The notes beneath the pieces were generated by a model that had not been told where the DNA came from, ran no database searches, and saw only the letters and a list, made by a program, of their open reading frames with translations. The translations under genes were made by a program, and so were the position numbers. Of a DNA stretch of 17,730 nucleotides, positions 8,791 to 15,019 are shown piece after piece (position 1 is the stretch's first letter; each line of letters begins with the position of its first letter). This DNA is from Candidatus Parcubacteria bacterium (GTDB lineage: Bacteria > Patescibacteriota > Minisyncoccia > Phycocordibacterales > SBAW01), in NCBI GenBank assembly GCA_014379165.1, contig JACMMG010000045.1, forward strand, positions 1 to 17,730. Direction: 5' to 3'.

Positions 8791-9465
8791 TTATTCAACA
8801 GTAAATATTTTGTTTGTCCCGTAATATTCGTCCCAATGCGCGTTATAAAACTTAAACATCCGCTCAAGCCGTTCTTGCGGAAGTTCCGCAACTTCGCACT
8901 CTTGCATCAATTTTGCCATTTCTTCTCGTGCTGAGTCGAGTTCTTGGCTACTCGAGACTATCTTTTCAAACTCAGCAAGCCATCCGTAACCCGCATTCTT
9001 GTCCAAAGAGACATTAGCTCCTTTAAAAGCGTACTCTTCCCTTTCCCGAGACCACTTTGCCTGATATCGGAAGCCAGCGCTCAAAACGACCCTGTCAATT
9101 TGTTCAAGCGTCAAATTTACTTGTTCCTCAAACTCTATACGCGTCACACCGTTGGCACTCGTATCATCTCCCACCGATGCTTTTACTACCAGATACACCA
9201 CGCCGTCTTTATTGCGCGTACGGACGGAAATTTCAGTGACACGAATAATAAGGTCGGAGAGCTTTTTCAATGCATCCCACGAAATATGTCCTTCTACTTT
9301 TTTTACCAGAGCGTCCATCGTACCGCCGGTAAAGTAATGATTTAGCTGTTTATTACGCGATATGAGCTTGATCGCTGGATCTAACTCTTCCATTTTTTTA
9401 CGCAACGCATCAGCTTTTTCCTCACTTCCCAGGAGTGTTTTGATTTCCACTTCGTATGTCTGCAT
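8791..9465 (-). CDS. CYTH-domain protein (class IV adenylate cyclase / triphosphatase fold)
   Basis: A triphosphate tunnel enzyme of 224 residues. The defining ExExK motif is at the very start (YEVEIK, residues 4-9), followed by charged strands such as VRTRNKDG, YLVVKAS, RIEFEEQV, KWSREREEYAF and GYGWLAEFEKIV that line the tunnel in this fold. Members hydrolyse inorganic triphosphate or thiamine triphosphate, or cyclise ATP; the substrate cannot be read from sequence. I chose ATG 9465 because it places the ExExK motif at the N terminus; the longer reading to 9546 would run into the folA start and adds unrelated residues. It is the first gene of the minus-strand unit leading into dcd-thyA-tmk-glyA, 18 nt before dcd. 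Confidence 0.85.
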   Translation of the reverse strand: MQTYEVEIKTLLGSEEKADALRKKMEELDPAIKLISRNKQLNHYFTGGTMDALVKKVEGHISWDALKKLSDLIIRVTEISVRTRNKDGVVYLVVKASVGDDTSANGVTRIEFEEQVNLTLEQIDRVVLSAGFRYQAKWSREREEYAFKGANVSLDKNAGYGWLAEFEKIVSSSQELDSAREEMAKLMQECEVAELPQERLERMFKFYNAHWDEYYGTNKIFTVE

Positions 9466-9540
9466 GGACTCATCGTACCGTGCCTTGCCGAGAGCAAAAG
9501 TGGATAATAAGTGGATAGCCGAGCGTGTTATATTCCCTAC
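9466..9540. promoter_or_regulatory. Divergent promoter region between the CYTH gene and folA
   Basis: A 75-bp gap separating the two divergent starts. On plus, an extended -10 (TGT then TATATT at 9529-9534) ends 6 nt before the folA ATG, so transcription would begin at or next to the start codon; no good -35 is visible. On minus, TATTAT (complement of 9504-9509) could be a -10 giving a leader of about 30 nt for the CYTH-dcd-thyA-tmk-glyA unit, again without a clear -35. There is no SD before either start. The plus-strand element is the more convincing. Confidence 0.5.
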
Positions 9541-10041
9541 ATGCAAAAACCTCGAGTCAGTGCCATTGTTTCTATAGGAAAGAACATGGTTATCGGCCGC
9601 TCTGACAGGCTCATGTGGCCTATACCAGAGGATCTAAAGCGATTTAAAAATCTCACTATGGGGCACCCTGTTATCATGGGGCGCAAAACATTTGAGTCTA
9701 TTCTCGCTTCCCTTGGCAAACCGCTTCCGGGCCGCACCAATATCGTCATAACGAGGGACGAAAACTATAGACCAGAAGGCGCAATAGTCACCCACTCTAT
9801 TGAAGAAGCCATAGAAAAAGCTAAAGAAATAGAGAAGGAAGAAATTTTCATTGGTGGCGGCGCTCAAATCTATGAGCAGTCGCTTCCCTACACCGACCGC
9901 TTGTATCTGACGCTTATTGATGATGAAAAACCGGGTGATGCCTACTTTCCCCCGTACGAACATCTATTTACTAAAGTAATTGCCGATGAAGAACACGAGC
10001 ACAATGGGCTCCAATACCGCTGGGTTGATATAGAAAAATAA
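9541..10041 (+). CDS. folA: Dihydrofolate reductase
   Basis: NADPH-dependent reduction of dihydrofolate to THF, needed because ThyA oxidises the folate. The 166-residue protein begins MQKPRVSAIVSIGKNMVIG, with MWPIPEDLKRFK (25-36, containing the substrate-binding acid D31), GHPVIMGRKTFES (41-53), LPGRTNIVITR (62-72) and IFIGGGAQIYEQ, the NADPH-binding GG turn. An upstream in-frame GTG at 9511 was rejected because it adds residues not seen in DHFRs and overlaps the -10 element. It is divergent from the dTMP operon and convergent with the ATP-grasp gene, which ends 7 nt away. Confidence 0.97.
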   Translation: MQKPRVSAIVSIGKNMVIGRSDRLMWPIPEDLKRFKNLTMGHPVIMGRKTFESILASLGKPLPGRTNIVITRDENYRPEGAIVTHSIEEAIEKAKEIEKEEIFIGGGAQIYEQSLPYTDRLYLTLIDDEKPGDAYFPPYEHLFTKVIADEEHEHNGLQYRWVDIEK

Positions 10042-10048
10042 GCTGTGA

Positions 10049-11059
10049 TTACTTTGCCATGCTTTTAAGCACCTGCAGATAGAGACTTTCAACTATTTTT
10101 TGTTGCTTTTTTCCACTCGTAACATAATGGTCAAGCCCCGGTGCGGCATTTGTCTCAAGCACCCAATATTTTTTTGGCTTTTGTATAATGTCGCCCTCAA
10201 CTATTAGATCTACACCGCACAACCGCAGGCCCATGTCTTTGGTGAGACGCGTCGCGATCTTTTTAAACTCCGGATGAACAGCGTGCGTTACGTCTACCGA
10301 GTCTCCGCCGCTTGAAAGGTTTGCGTTATCAAGAAGGTAGACTCGCGTATTCTTGGGCAAGACTGTGACAAAAGAAAGTCTCTGCTGTTTCAATTTAGAG
10401 AGAATGCGCGAATCACTGAAATTAATTTCCGTATCGCGTCCGTTTTTTTTAAATTCCTTTTGCTTTTTTACTAAGAGCTGCCGTATGTTCGATCGCCCGT
10501 TGCCACTAACCATAAGTGGTGTACGCTCATAGGCAGAAATAACTTGGCTATCAAGTACCACAAGCCTATAATCTTTTCCGGTAAGCGGTTTTTGCACTAA
10601 TGCGATTCTGTCTATTGTAAAAATGCTCCGGAGTGCCTTATAGAACTCTTTTTTATTAAAAACTTTTGCAACACCGACCCCCTTACTTCCGCTATTGGGC
10701 TTTACTATAACGGGAAAGCCAAGTTTTTTTGCGTGCGCATACGCAGCATGGATATCGCGACGCGAATGAATAACCTGGCACCACGCATCTGAAAAAAATG
10801 CTTTACTCCCCGGCACAGTTGGGTAGCCAAGGCGACCCATAAAAAAATTGGCATAATCTTTGTCTTTTGAAATTTCAGTAGCACCCAAAAGATTGAGGTC
10901 GAGGCTGTTGTAGCGAAAATATCGTGTACGGCCGTTTTTAAATATGATCTGCCCGGCATATCCCCATATAGGCTCCACATATACGCGAGCTCCCACTTTG
11001 GGGGCGAGTTTTTTAAGCAAAGGGCCAAGGAAAGGCCCGCGCTCTTTTTTGATTTTCAC
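10049..11059 (-). CDS. ATP-grasp ligase, cyanophycin-synthetase/RimK-like
   Basis: A 336-residue ATP-grasp enzyme predicted to form amide or peptide bonds through an acyl-phosphate. Seen: GATEISKDKDYA (59-70), like the ATP-grasp entry of CphA; the ATP-binding strand and glycine loop GFPVIVKPNSGSKGVGV (114-130, K120); the GKDYRLVVLD strand (161-170); and the Mg2+ site VLETNAAPGLDHY (300-312, E302 and N304), close to the CphA-type VNAAPG. It has no Mur-ligase half, so it is not a complete cyanophycin synthetase. Start is GTG 11059, one base after the rplK stop, so it is probably co-transcribed with rplK. Substrate unknown; modification of a ribosomal or cell-wall amino group is possible but only inferred. 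Confidence 0.82.
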   Translation of the reverse strand: MKIKKERGPFLGPLLKKLAPKVGARVYVEPIWGYAGQIIFKNGRTRYFRYNSLDLNLLGATEISKDKDYANFFMGRLGYPTVPGSKAFFSDAWCQVIHSRRDIHAAYAHAKKLGFPVIVKPNSGSKGVGVAKVFNKKEFYKALRSIFTIDRIALVQKPLTGKDYRLVVLDSQVISAYERTPLMVSGNGRSNIRQLLVKKQKEFKKNGRDTEINFSDSRILSKLKQQRLSFVTVLPKNTRVYLLDNANLSSGGDSVDVTHAVHPEFKKIATRLTKDMGLRLCGVDLIVEGDIIQKPKKYWVLETNAAPGLDHYVTSGKKQQKIVESLYLQVLKSMAK

Positions 11060-11060
11060 G

Positions 11061-11483
11061 CTATTTCACGTCTACCCCCATGCTCCGAGCGGAGCCAGCG
11101 ACAGTTTTCATCGCCTCTTCTATATTGTTTGCATTCAGGTCAGGCATTTTCTTTTCTGCAATCTCTTTTACCTGTGCTTTGGTGAGTGTACCAACCTTGG
11201 CAGTGTTAGGTTTGCCGCTTCCCTTTTCCTTGCCGAGCGCCTTAAGAATGAGGCTGGAGACTGGCGGAGTTTTAAGGATAAAGTCGTATGAACGGTCTTC
11301 GTAAACGGAAATCTCCGCCGGGACCATGTCCCCGCGCATCTCTTTACTTGCCTCGTTGAACTTCTTGACGAATTCACCGATGTTAATGCCAGCAGGGCCC
11401 AAGACTTGCCCCATGGCAGGAGTAAGGACCGCCGCGCCACCCTGAGCAATGATTTTTATTTTTTTGACTATCTTTTTTGCCAT
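11061..11483 (-). CDS. rplK: 50S ribosomal protein L11 (uL11)
   Basis: Binds the GTPase-associated region of 23S rRNA. The 140-residue product aligns without gaps to E. coli L11 over the N-terminal domain, and the RNA-binding half is canonical (KTPPVSSLILKALG, GSGKPNTAKVG, GSARSMGVDVK). The linker/antibiotic segment departs from the norm: where E. coli has NPSPPVGPALGQ, this protein has VLTPAMGQVLGP (19-30), so the second Pro of the pair (P23) is Ala and P20 and P26 are also lost. It follows nusG after a 204-nt structured gap. rplA, the usual next gene, is absent; an ATP-grasp gene follows instead. Confidence 0.98.
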   Translation of the reverse strand: MAKKIVKKIKIIAQGGAAVLTPAMGQVLGPAGINIGEFVKKFNEASKEMRGDMVPAEISVYEDRSYDFILKTPPVSSLILKALGKEKGSGKPNTAKVGTLTKAQVKEIAEKKMPDLNANNIEEAMKTVAGSARSMGVDVK

Positions 11484-11687
11484 ATATGCTCCGCAAAAGC
11501 TCCTCTCGCCGGCGGCGCTCCAGGCCGCTAGGCCAAGTCTTACCGCCGTCTCAAAGACTTTTGCTCCGCCATGTTAACTTATATTCGCTTTCGCCGCCAG
11601 CCCGCGGCATCCGAGAATTTATAGTCGCTTTGTTCCTTAAATTCTTTTGACTTGTAATCTTTTTGTATTTATTTTTTACAAGCTACG
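11484..11687 (-). promoter_or_regulatory. Structured nusG-rplK intergenic leader
   Basis: No protein gene is visible here. Nearest rplK, three nested pairings can form: outer GCAAAAG (11493-11499) with CTTTTGC (11558-11564), middle CGGCGG (11510-11515) with CCGCCG (11543-11548), and inner GGCC-gcta-GGCC (11523-11534). An alternative inner pair is GCGGC (11512-11516) with GCCGC (11524-11528). The GC-rich core contrasts with the AT-rich left half of the gap. This placement fits a ribosomal-protein leader that could be bound by L11 or act in attenuation, but no named leader class is recognised. Pairings are seen; function is inferred. Confidence 0.45.
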
Positions 11688-11713
11688 CTAAATACGCTTC
11701 ACTTGTAAAAAAT
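11651..11713 (-). repeat. 12-bp inverted repeat around the nusG stop codon with a competing third arm
   Basis: ATTTTTTACAAG (11671-11682) and CTTGTAAAAAAT (11702-11713) are perfect reverse complements separated by 19 nt. The nusG stop codon (11688-11690) lies in the loop. A third element, CTTGTAA (11651-11657), can pair with TTACAAG (11676-11682), so two mutually exclusive hairpins are possible in the transcript. There is no U-tract of the classical terminator kind directly after the 12-bp stem. Confidence 0.6.
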
Positions 11714-12239
11714 CCAGTTCGACTGGCGTTTCGCGACCAAACATCGCAACCAGTACTTTAACCTTACCTCGTGCTTCATCTACCTCGCCCACTTTACCGT
11801 CGAGCTCTTTAAATGGCCCGTCGACAATAACTACTGAGTCGCCAACAGAGAGATCGATAGAATGCTTCACAGAGCCTTCTGCGGCCTGCATTCGCCCCAA
11901 AAGTTCGTCAACTTCTTTTTGCTGAAGGGGCACCGGATTAACACCGCTTCCAACGAACCCCGTCACGCGCGGCGTGTTGCGCACGACATACCACGACTGG
12001 TCGTCGACGATCATATCAACGAGCACATAGCCCGGAAATACTTTTTCTTCTTCCTCGACGCGTCGGCCGCCTTTTATTTTGACAGTGCGCTCGGTTGGCA
12101 CAACAACATTAAAAATCTTGTCGGTAAGGCCCAAGCTTTCAATGCGCTGGCGCAAATTTCGCGCAACTGCATTTTCATACCCTGCATATGTGTGTATCGC
12201 ATACCACGCGCGTCCTACACTTGTGTCTTGCTTTGCCAT
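11688..12239 (-). CDS. nusG: Transcription termination/antitermination factor NusG
   Basis: Binds RNA polymerase and couples transcription to translation or Rho. The 183-residue product has the NGN domain (AWYAIHTYAGYE at 11-22, VPTERTVKIKGGRR, KVFPGYVLVDM, VRNTPRVTGFVG) and a C-terminal KOW domain (VGDSVVIVDGPFKELDGKVGEVD), a standard two-domain length. I chose ATG 12239 (MAKQDTS). A longer in-frame reading to 12383 would overlap secE in another frame and adds a sequence unlike NusG. It starts 20 nt after the secE stop, giving the conserved secE-nusG-rplK order. Confidence 0.97.
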   Translation of the reverse strand: MAKQDTSVGRAWYAIHTYAGYENAVARNLRQRIESLGLTDKIFNVVVPTERTVKIKGGRRVEEEEKVFPGYVLVDMIVDDQSWYVVRNTPRVTGFVGSGVNPVPLQQKEVDELLGRMQAAEGSVKHSIDLSVGDSVVIVDGPFKELDGKVGEVDEARGKVKVLVAMFGRETPVELDFLQVKRI

Positions 12240-12259
12240 AGTAATTACTATTTTGAAAG

Positions 12260-12430
12260 TTAGATAATGCGGCGGATTATCGCGGAAAAGATGTAGTCGA
12301 GAAGCCCGAGGTAAAAAGCAGTCACAAGCGACACGGCAATGACAACGATCGTATAGGTAATTACCTGCGCGCGTGTTGGCCATGACACATGACGCAGTTC
12401 GGAACGGACATCTTTAAAGTATTGCCACAT
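12260..12430 (-). CDS. secE: Preprotein translocase subunit SecE
   Basis: A 56-residue subunit of the SecYEG channel. The translation starts MWQYFKDVRSELRHVSWPTR: a short amphipathic helix and the conserved SWPTR motif, followed by one membrane segment (about residues 23-42) and a short basic end. Single-helix SecE of this size is typical of most bacteria. ATG 12430 has an AAGG sequence 9 nt upstream, a weak SD. It lies directly before nusG, as in most bacteria, and behind the promoter at 12483-12510. Confidence 0.95.
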   Translation of the reverse strand: MWQYFKDVRSELRHVSWPTRAQVITYTIVVIAVSLVTAFYLGLLDYIFSAIIRRII

Positions 12431-12454
12431 AATTTTTTACCTTACTTTTCCTAA

Positions 12455-12480
12455 GAAAAAACCCCTCCCGGGGCTTTTCC
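12455..12480 (-). terminator. Hairpin with U-tract between the SIMPL gene and secE
   Basis: On the minus strand AAAAGCCCC-GGGA-GGGGTTTTTT forms a 4-bp GC core (CCCC 12462-12465 with GGGG 12470-12473 on plus), flanked by an A-run and a T-run that can extend the stem. This is a standard intrinsic terminator shape for the SIMPL gene, 44 nt after its stop. The predicted secE transcript also starts at its edge. Confidence 0.7.
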
Positions 12481-12482
12481 TT

Positions 12483-12510
12483 ATAGTACCCTATCTAATC
12501 TTGACGTCAA
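12483..12510 (-). promoter_or_regulatory. Sigma70-type promoter for secE-nusG-rplK
   Basis: Read on minus: -35 TTGACG (12510-12505), 16-nt spacer, -10 TACTAT (12488-12483). The start point would fall near 12476, only a few bases before the GC hairpin at 12473-12462. The -35 lies within the 10-bp palindrome TTGACGTCAA (12501-12510). It is the only good promoter between the SIMPL stop and secE. Confidence 0.65.
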
Positions 12511-12523
12511 GTGACGCAAAATG

Positions 12524-13342
12524 CTAGCGAATTTCGTAGGTTACCGAGACGTTTGAACTTACTTGGTTTTGTCCTACCGATATTTCAGGAGCGGAAGCGA
12601 GTGTCTGATTCTCAGCCCCCATGCCAAATGCTGCATCTTTAGCATAGTACGGTATCGGGCCCGGGTACCCGCCGCTTTCGTTGAAAGAAACAACCCGAAC
12701 CAACTGTACGCCGAGAGACTTCGCAAGCGTTTCCGCTTTTTGTTTTGCGTCAGCAATAGCTTCATCACGCGCAGCTGCTTGTACCGCATCCGGGTCATCA
12801 AACGTAAAATCAAGGCCACTAACTTCTGTGGCACCCTTACTGCCCACACCAGCGAGAAGATCGCCCGCTTTTTCAGTGTCGCGTACTTTAACCGTTGTAG
12901 TCTGGCGCACTTCATAGCCGCGCAATTTTTGCTCTCCTTGGCGGCACGGCATACCTGAAACGCATACTTGCGTTATGTAATCGTACTGAGGATTAACCGA
13001 GTAGTTGCTTGTCTTAATATCTTTTTCTTCAATCCCCGCATCTTTAAGGTATTGGGTCACGGCGTTTATTTTTGCCGTTGCGTCAGCCTGTGCTGCTGCA
13101 ACCGTCGACTTTTCCGAAACGACGCTAAATGAGAACGTGGCAATATCCGGCACTGCAAAGGACTCACCATAACCGCTGACGTTAATGGTATTAGTCGGTG
13201 CTACGCCCGAACCGATATAGCGCAGGTTTTGAAAGCCTGCCACAGTCTGCACCAGTAAAAAGAGGCCAAGAAGCACGATAACAAACAATACCGCCCATTT
13301 TAAACGAGCACCTGGCGCACCGTCGAACAAAGAAGGATTCAT
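12524..13342 (-). CDS. Membrane-anchored SIMPL-domain (DUF541) protein
   Basis: The 272-residue product has an uncleaved signal-anchor (about residues 15-37, LKWAVLFVIVLLGLFLLVQTV) and then a SIMPL/DUF541 domain outside the cell: INVSGYGESFAVPDIATFSFSV (53-74), a long helix with KINAVTQYLKDAGIEEKDIKTSNYSV, YEVRQTTTVKVRD, then AIADAKQKAETLAKSLGVQLVRVVSFNESGG and VTYEIR at the end. The domain is widespread in bacteria, with roles reported in oxidative-stress tolerance and membrane association but no enzyme activity. It starts at ATG 13342, 37 nt after the DsbA-like gene, and ends before a terminator. Confidence 0.92.
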   Translation of the reverse strand: MNPSLFDGAPGARLKWAVLFVIVLLGLFLLVQTVAGFQNLRYIGSGVAPTNTINVSGYGESFAVPDIATFSFSVVSEKSTVAAAQADATAKINAVTQYLKDAGIEEKDIKTSNYSVNPQYDYITQVCVSGMPCRQGEQKLRGYEVRQTTTVKVRDTEKAGDLLAGVGSKGATEVSGLDFTFDDPDAVQAAARDEAIADAKQKAETLAKSLGVQLVRVVSFNESGGYPGPIPYYAKDAAFGMGAENQTLASAPEISVGQNQVSSNVSVTYEIR

Positions 13343-13379
13343 ATATAAAAGTGAGAAAACTATTAATTATTCTTCGCTA

Positions 13380-14078
13380 TTACTGACGATCATTGATCGC
13401 TTTAATTACAGCCACGAACTGCTCGTATGGGAGCGCGCCTGAAATAGGCACTTGCAGGCCGTTGCCAACAAGAACCGTAAAGGGCGTTCCAGAGGCTCCG
13501 TTTGCCTGTGCCTCCGCAGCCTCTGCTTGTATCTTAGTCCAATATTTTTCGCTCGATACGCACGAAGCGTACTGTGTTGGGTCTGCCCCTAGTTCGCTGG
13601 CGATTTGCGCATAGTATGCGGGGGTCATCTTGTCTTGATTAGCAAAAACTTTGTCCGCAAACTTCCAGAATCCGTCATTGCCAAGTTGTTCGGCAATGCA
13701 CTCTGCTGCGAGCGCTGAAGGTTTTGCCTGTGGATGAATACTTGTTAGGGGCAAGTTACGCATTACCCAAGCAACATTCCCTTTCCCTTCCTCAACAAGA
13801 CGTTTAAATGTCGGATGTGCTTGACCGCAGTAGTAGCACTGAAAGTCAGAATATTCGACGAGCACGATAGATGCTGTAGGCGAACCGATAATGTGATCGT
13901 CAGCCGAAGGCGCAGGAACGTCCACATTGGTGGGGAGATTTTCATTGTCTGCAACAACAGGTGTTGCAGGATGCTGGTTTACAAAGATAATTGCACCTGC
14001 GATAAGTACGCCGGCGATAAGGATAGAGATAGAAGGACTAAGTGCGAATTGTTTCTTCGGTTTTGTTTCTTCAGACAT
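13380..14078 (-). CDS. DsbA-like thiol:disulfide oxidoreductase, membrane-anchored
   Basis: The 232-residue thioredoxin-fold protein has an N-terminal membrane anchor (about residues 17-34) and a Pro/Asp-rich linker. The DSBA_4-type catalytic domain follows: FQCYYCGQAH with the active-site pair C81/C84 and the cis-Pro loop SGTPFTVLVG (P199). Two further cysteines (C127, C173) could form a structural disulfide. It should oxidise or isomerise disulfides of exported proteins outside the membrane. No DsbB or VKOR partner is visible in this window. Its start lies 3 nt after the mscL stop, so it is co-transcribed with mscL and the upstream coiled-coil gene. Confidence 0.94.
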   Translation of the reverse strand: MSEETKPKKQFALSPSISILIAGVLIAGAIIFVNQHPATPVVADNENLPTNVDVPAPSADDHIIGSPTASIVLVEYSDFQCYYCGQAHPTFKRLVEEGKGNVAWVMRNLPLTSIHPQAKPSALAAECIAEQLGNDGFWKFADKVFANQDKMTPAYYAQIASELGADPTQYASCVSSEKYWTKIQAEAAEAQANGASGTPFTVLVGNGLQVPISGALPYEQFVAVIKAINDRQ

Positions 14079-14081
14079 GAG

Positions 14082-14504
14082 TTAAACGCTACCTGATTTT
14101 TCCTCTTTCAGCAAATCGCGAATTTCCTCAAGAAGACGCTCTTCTGAAGATTTTTCATGCGCAGGGACCGATTTTTCCCCTTCCCTAAATAATTTTTTGC
14201 GCGCTCCTGAAAGAATTTTAAACACCACAAATATCGAAAGTGAAACAAGAAGAAAATTAAAAACGGCCTGGATAAACGCGCCGTATTTTATGATGATATC
14301 CGGCCGTGCGGCAAACGAGAGGCTTTTAAAATCGACATTGCCGGTCATGAGCCCCAGAAGCGGAGTGATAATATCTCCCACGAGTGAATTAACTATTAGT
14401 GTAAAAGCGTTGCCAATGACAACGGCAATGGCAAGCTCAAAAGCATTGCCTTTGATAGCAAAGCTTCTGAATTCGGCAAAAAAACCGCGGGTTGCTTTAA
14501 ACAT
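14082..14504 (-). CDS. mscL: Large-conductance mechanosensitive channel MscL
   Basis: Pentameric channel that opens under membrane tension to release solutes. Seen: FRSFAIKGNAFELAIAVVIG, the MscL N-terminal helix and TM1 with the RGN-type turn; SLVGDIITPLLG at the TM1 end; TM2 IQAVFNFLLVSLSIFVVFKIL; then a charged cytoplasmic helix EERLLEEIRDLLKEE. The length of 140 residues is normal. I chose ATG 14504, which overlaps the upstream gene's stop by 8 nt; ATG 14522 would add MISPKP. No SD is seen, so translation is probably coupled to the upstream gene. Confidence 0.96.
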   Translation of the reverse strand: MFKATRGFFAEFRSFAIKGNAFELAIAVVIGNAFTLIVNSLVGDIITPLLGLMTGNVDFKSLSFAARPDIIIKYGAFIQAVFNFLLVSLSIFVVFKILSGARKKLFREGEKSVPAHEKSSEERLLEEIRDLLKEEKSGSV

Positions 14505-14898
14505 TGGTTTGGGGCTTATCATGTTCTTCTTCTATATCTTCTTGTATTTCATCGACATCTTCCTGGATCTCGTCCACGTCTTGCTGTATCTCATCAACGT
14601 CCTGCTGGATCTCATCGACATCCTCTTGGATTTCGTCGATATTTTCTTCCACCACCGCCAGACTCTCGCGGGTGATGTTGAGGCTCATCTGGATGAATAT
14701 CGCGAGATAAATCGCCTCAAGCGACACCAGGGTCGTAAGGACAAGGAGCATCTTATCAAATTCGACTGCTCCTACCAAGACCGCAAAAAAACTGCCCAAG
14801 AAAATAAATGTATGGACGACGATGGACTGCAGCGAACCGACCCACCGCGTTATTGCGAGGGCAAAATCCTGCATCCGTTCTTTTGGTTTTTCAGGCAT
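14497..14898 (-). CDS. Two-helix membrane protein with acidic heptad coiled-coil tail (DUF1003 / iron-permease-like)
   Basis: The 133-residue product begins MPEKPKERMQDFALAITRWVGS, followed by two membrane segments (about 25-43 and 49-70) with LTTLVSLEAIYLAIFIQMSLN at the end of the second. This resembles DUF1003 and the low-affinity iron-permease family, though I cannot separate them. The tail repeats a seven-residue unit of the form VDEIQ(E/Q)D about five times (about 90-124), with V/I and I at the a and d positions, which predicts a long acidic coiled coil. Function unknown; oligomerisation below the membrane is likely. ATG 14898 replaces a longer in-frame reading to 14985 that runs into a hairpin region. 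It overlaps mscL by 8 nt. Confidence 0.8.
   Translation of the reverse strand: MPEKPKERMQDFALAITRWVGSLQSIVVHTFIFLGSFFAVLVGAVEFDKMLLVLTTLVSLEAIYLAIFIQMSLNITRESLAVVEENIDEIQEDVDEIQQDVDEIQQDVDEIQEDVDEIQEDIEEEHDKPQTNV
14532..14650 (-). repeat. 21-bp tandem repeat encoding the heptads
   Basis: About five imperfect copies of a 21-bp unit of the type GACGTGGACGAGATCCAGGA (first 20 bases, minus strand) lie in frame within the coiled-coil gene. Copies differ mostly at third codon positions, so the array is old or under protein-level selection rather than freshly slipped. Confidence 0.75.
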
Positions 14899-15019
14899 AG
14901 AAAATACGAATACTGCAATTGTAACACTAAGACTTTTATTATTTTGGGTGCACCGTCGCACCTTGCGGCAAGGCTCCCGGCACACTCCAAGAATATAGTC
15001 ACTTCGCTTCTTATTCTTG
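14899..15019 (-). other. Gap after tRNA-His with two hairpins
   Basis: Directly behind the tRNA 3' end, CCAAGAATA (14987-14995) and TATTCTTGG (15012-15020) form a perfect 9-bp inverted repeat. Further on, a second imperfect stem joins GTGTGCC and GGTGCAC (minus strand, about 14983-14945) around an inner CCTTGC/GCAAGG pairing. Neither has a clear U-tract. They may trim or protect the tRNA 3' end, or weakly terminate. No protein gene is seen. Confidence 0.45.

Noticed and set aside
12240..12383. N-terminal extension of NusG by 48 residues
   Set aside because: This stretch encodes SecE in another frame, and NusG proteins begin shortly before the WY(A/V) motif.
14532..14650. CRISPR-like or noncoding tandem repeat
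   Set aside because: The 21-bp period keeps the reading frame, has no spacers, and encodes clean heptads.
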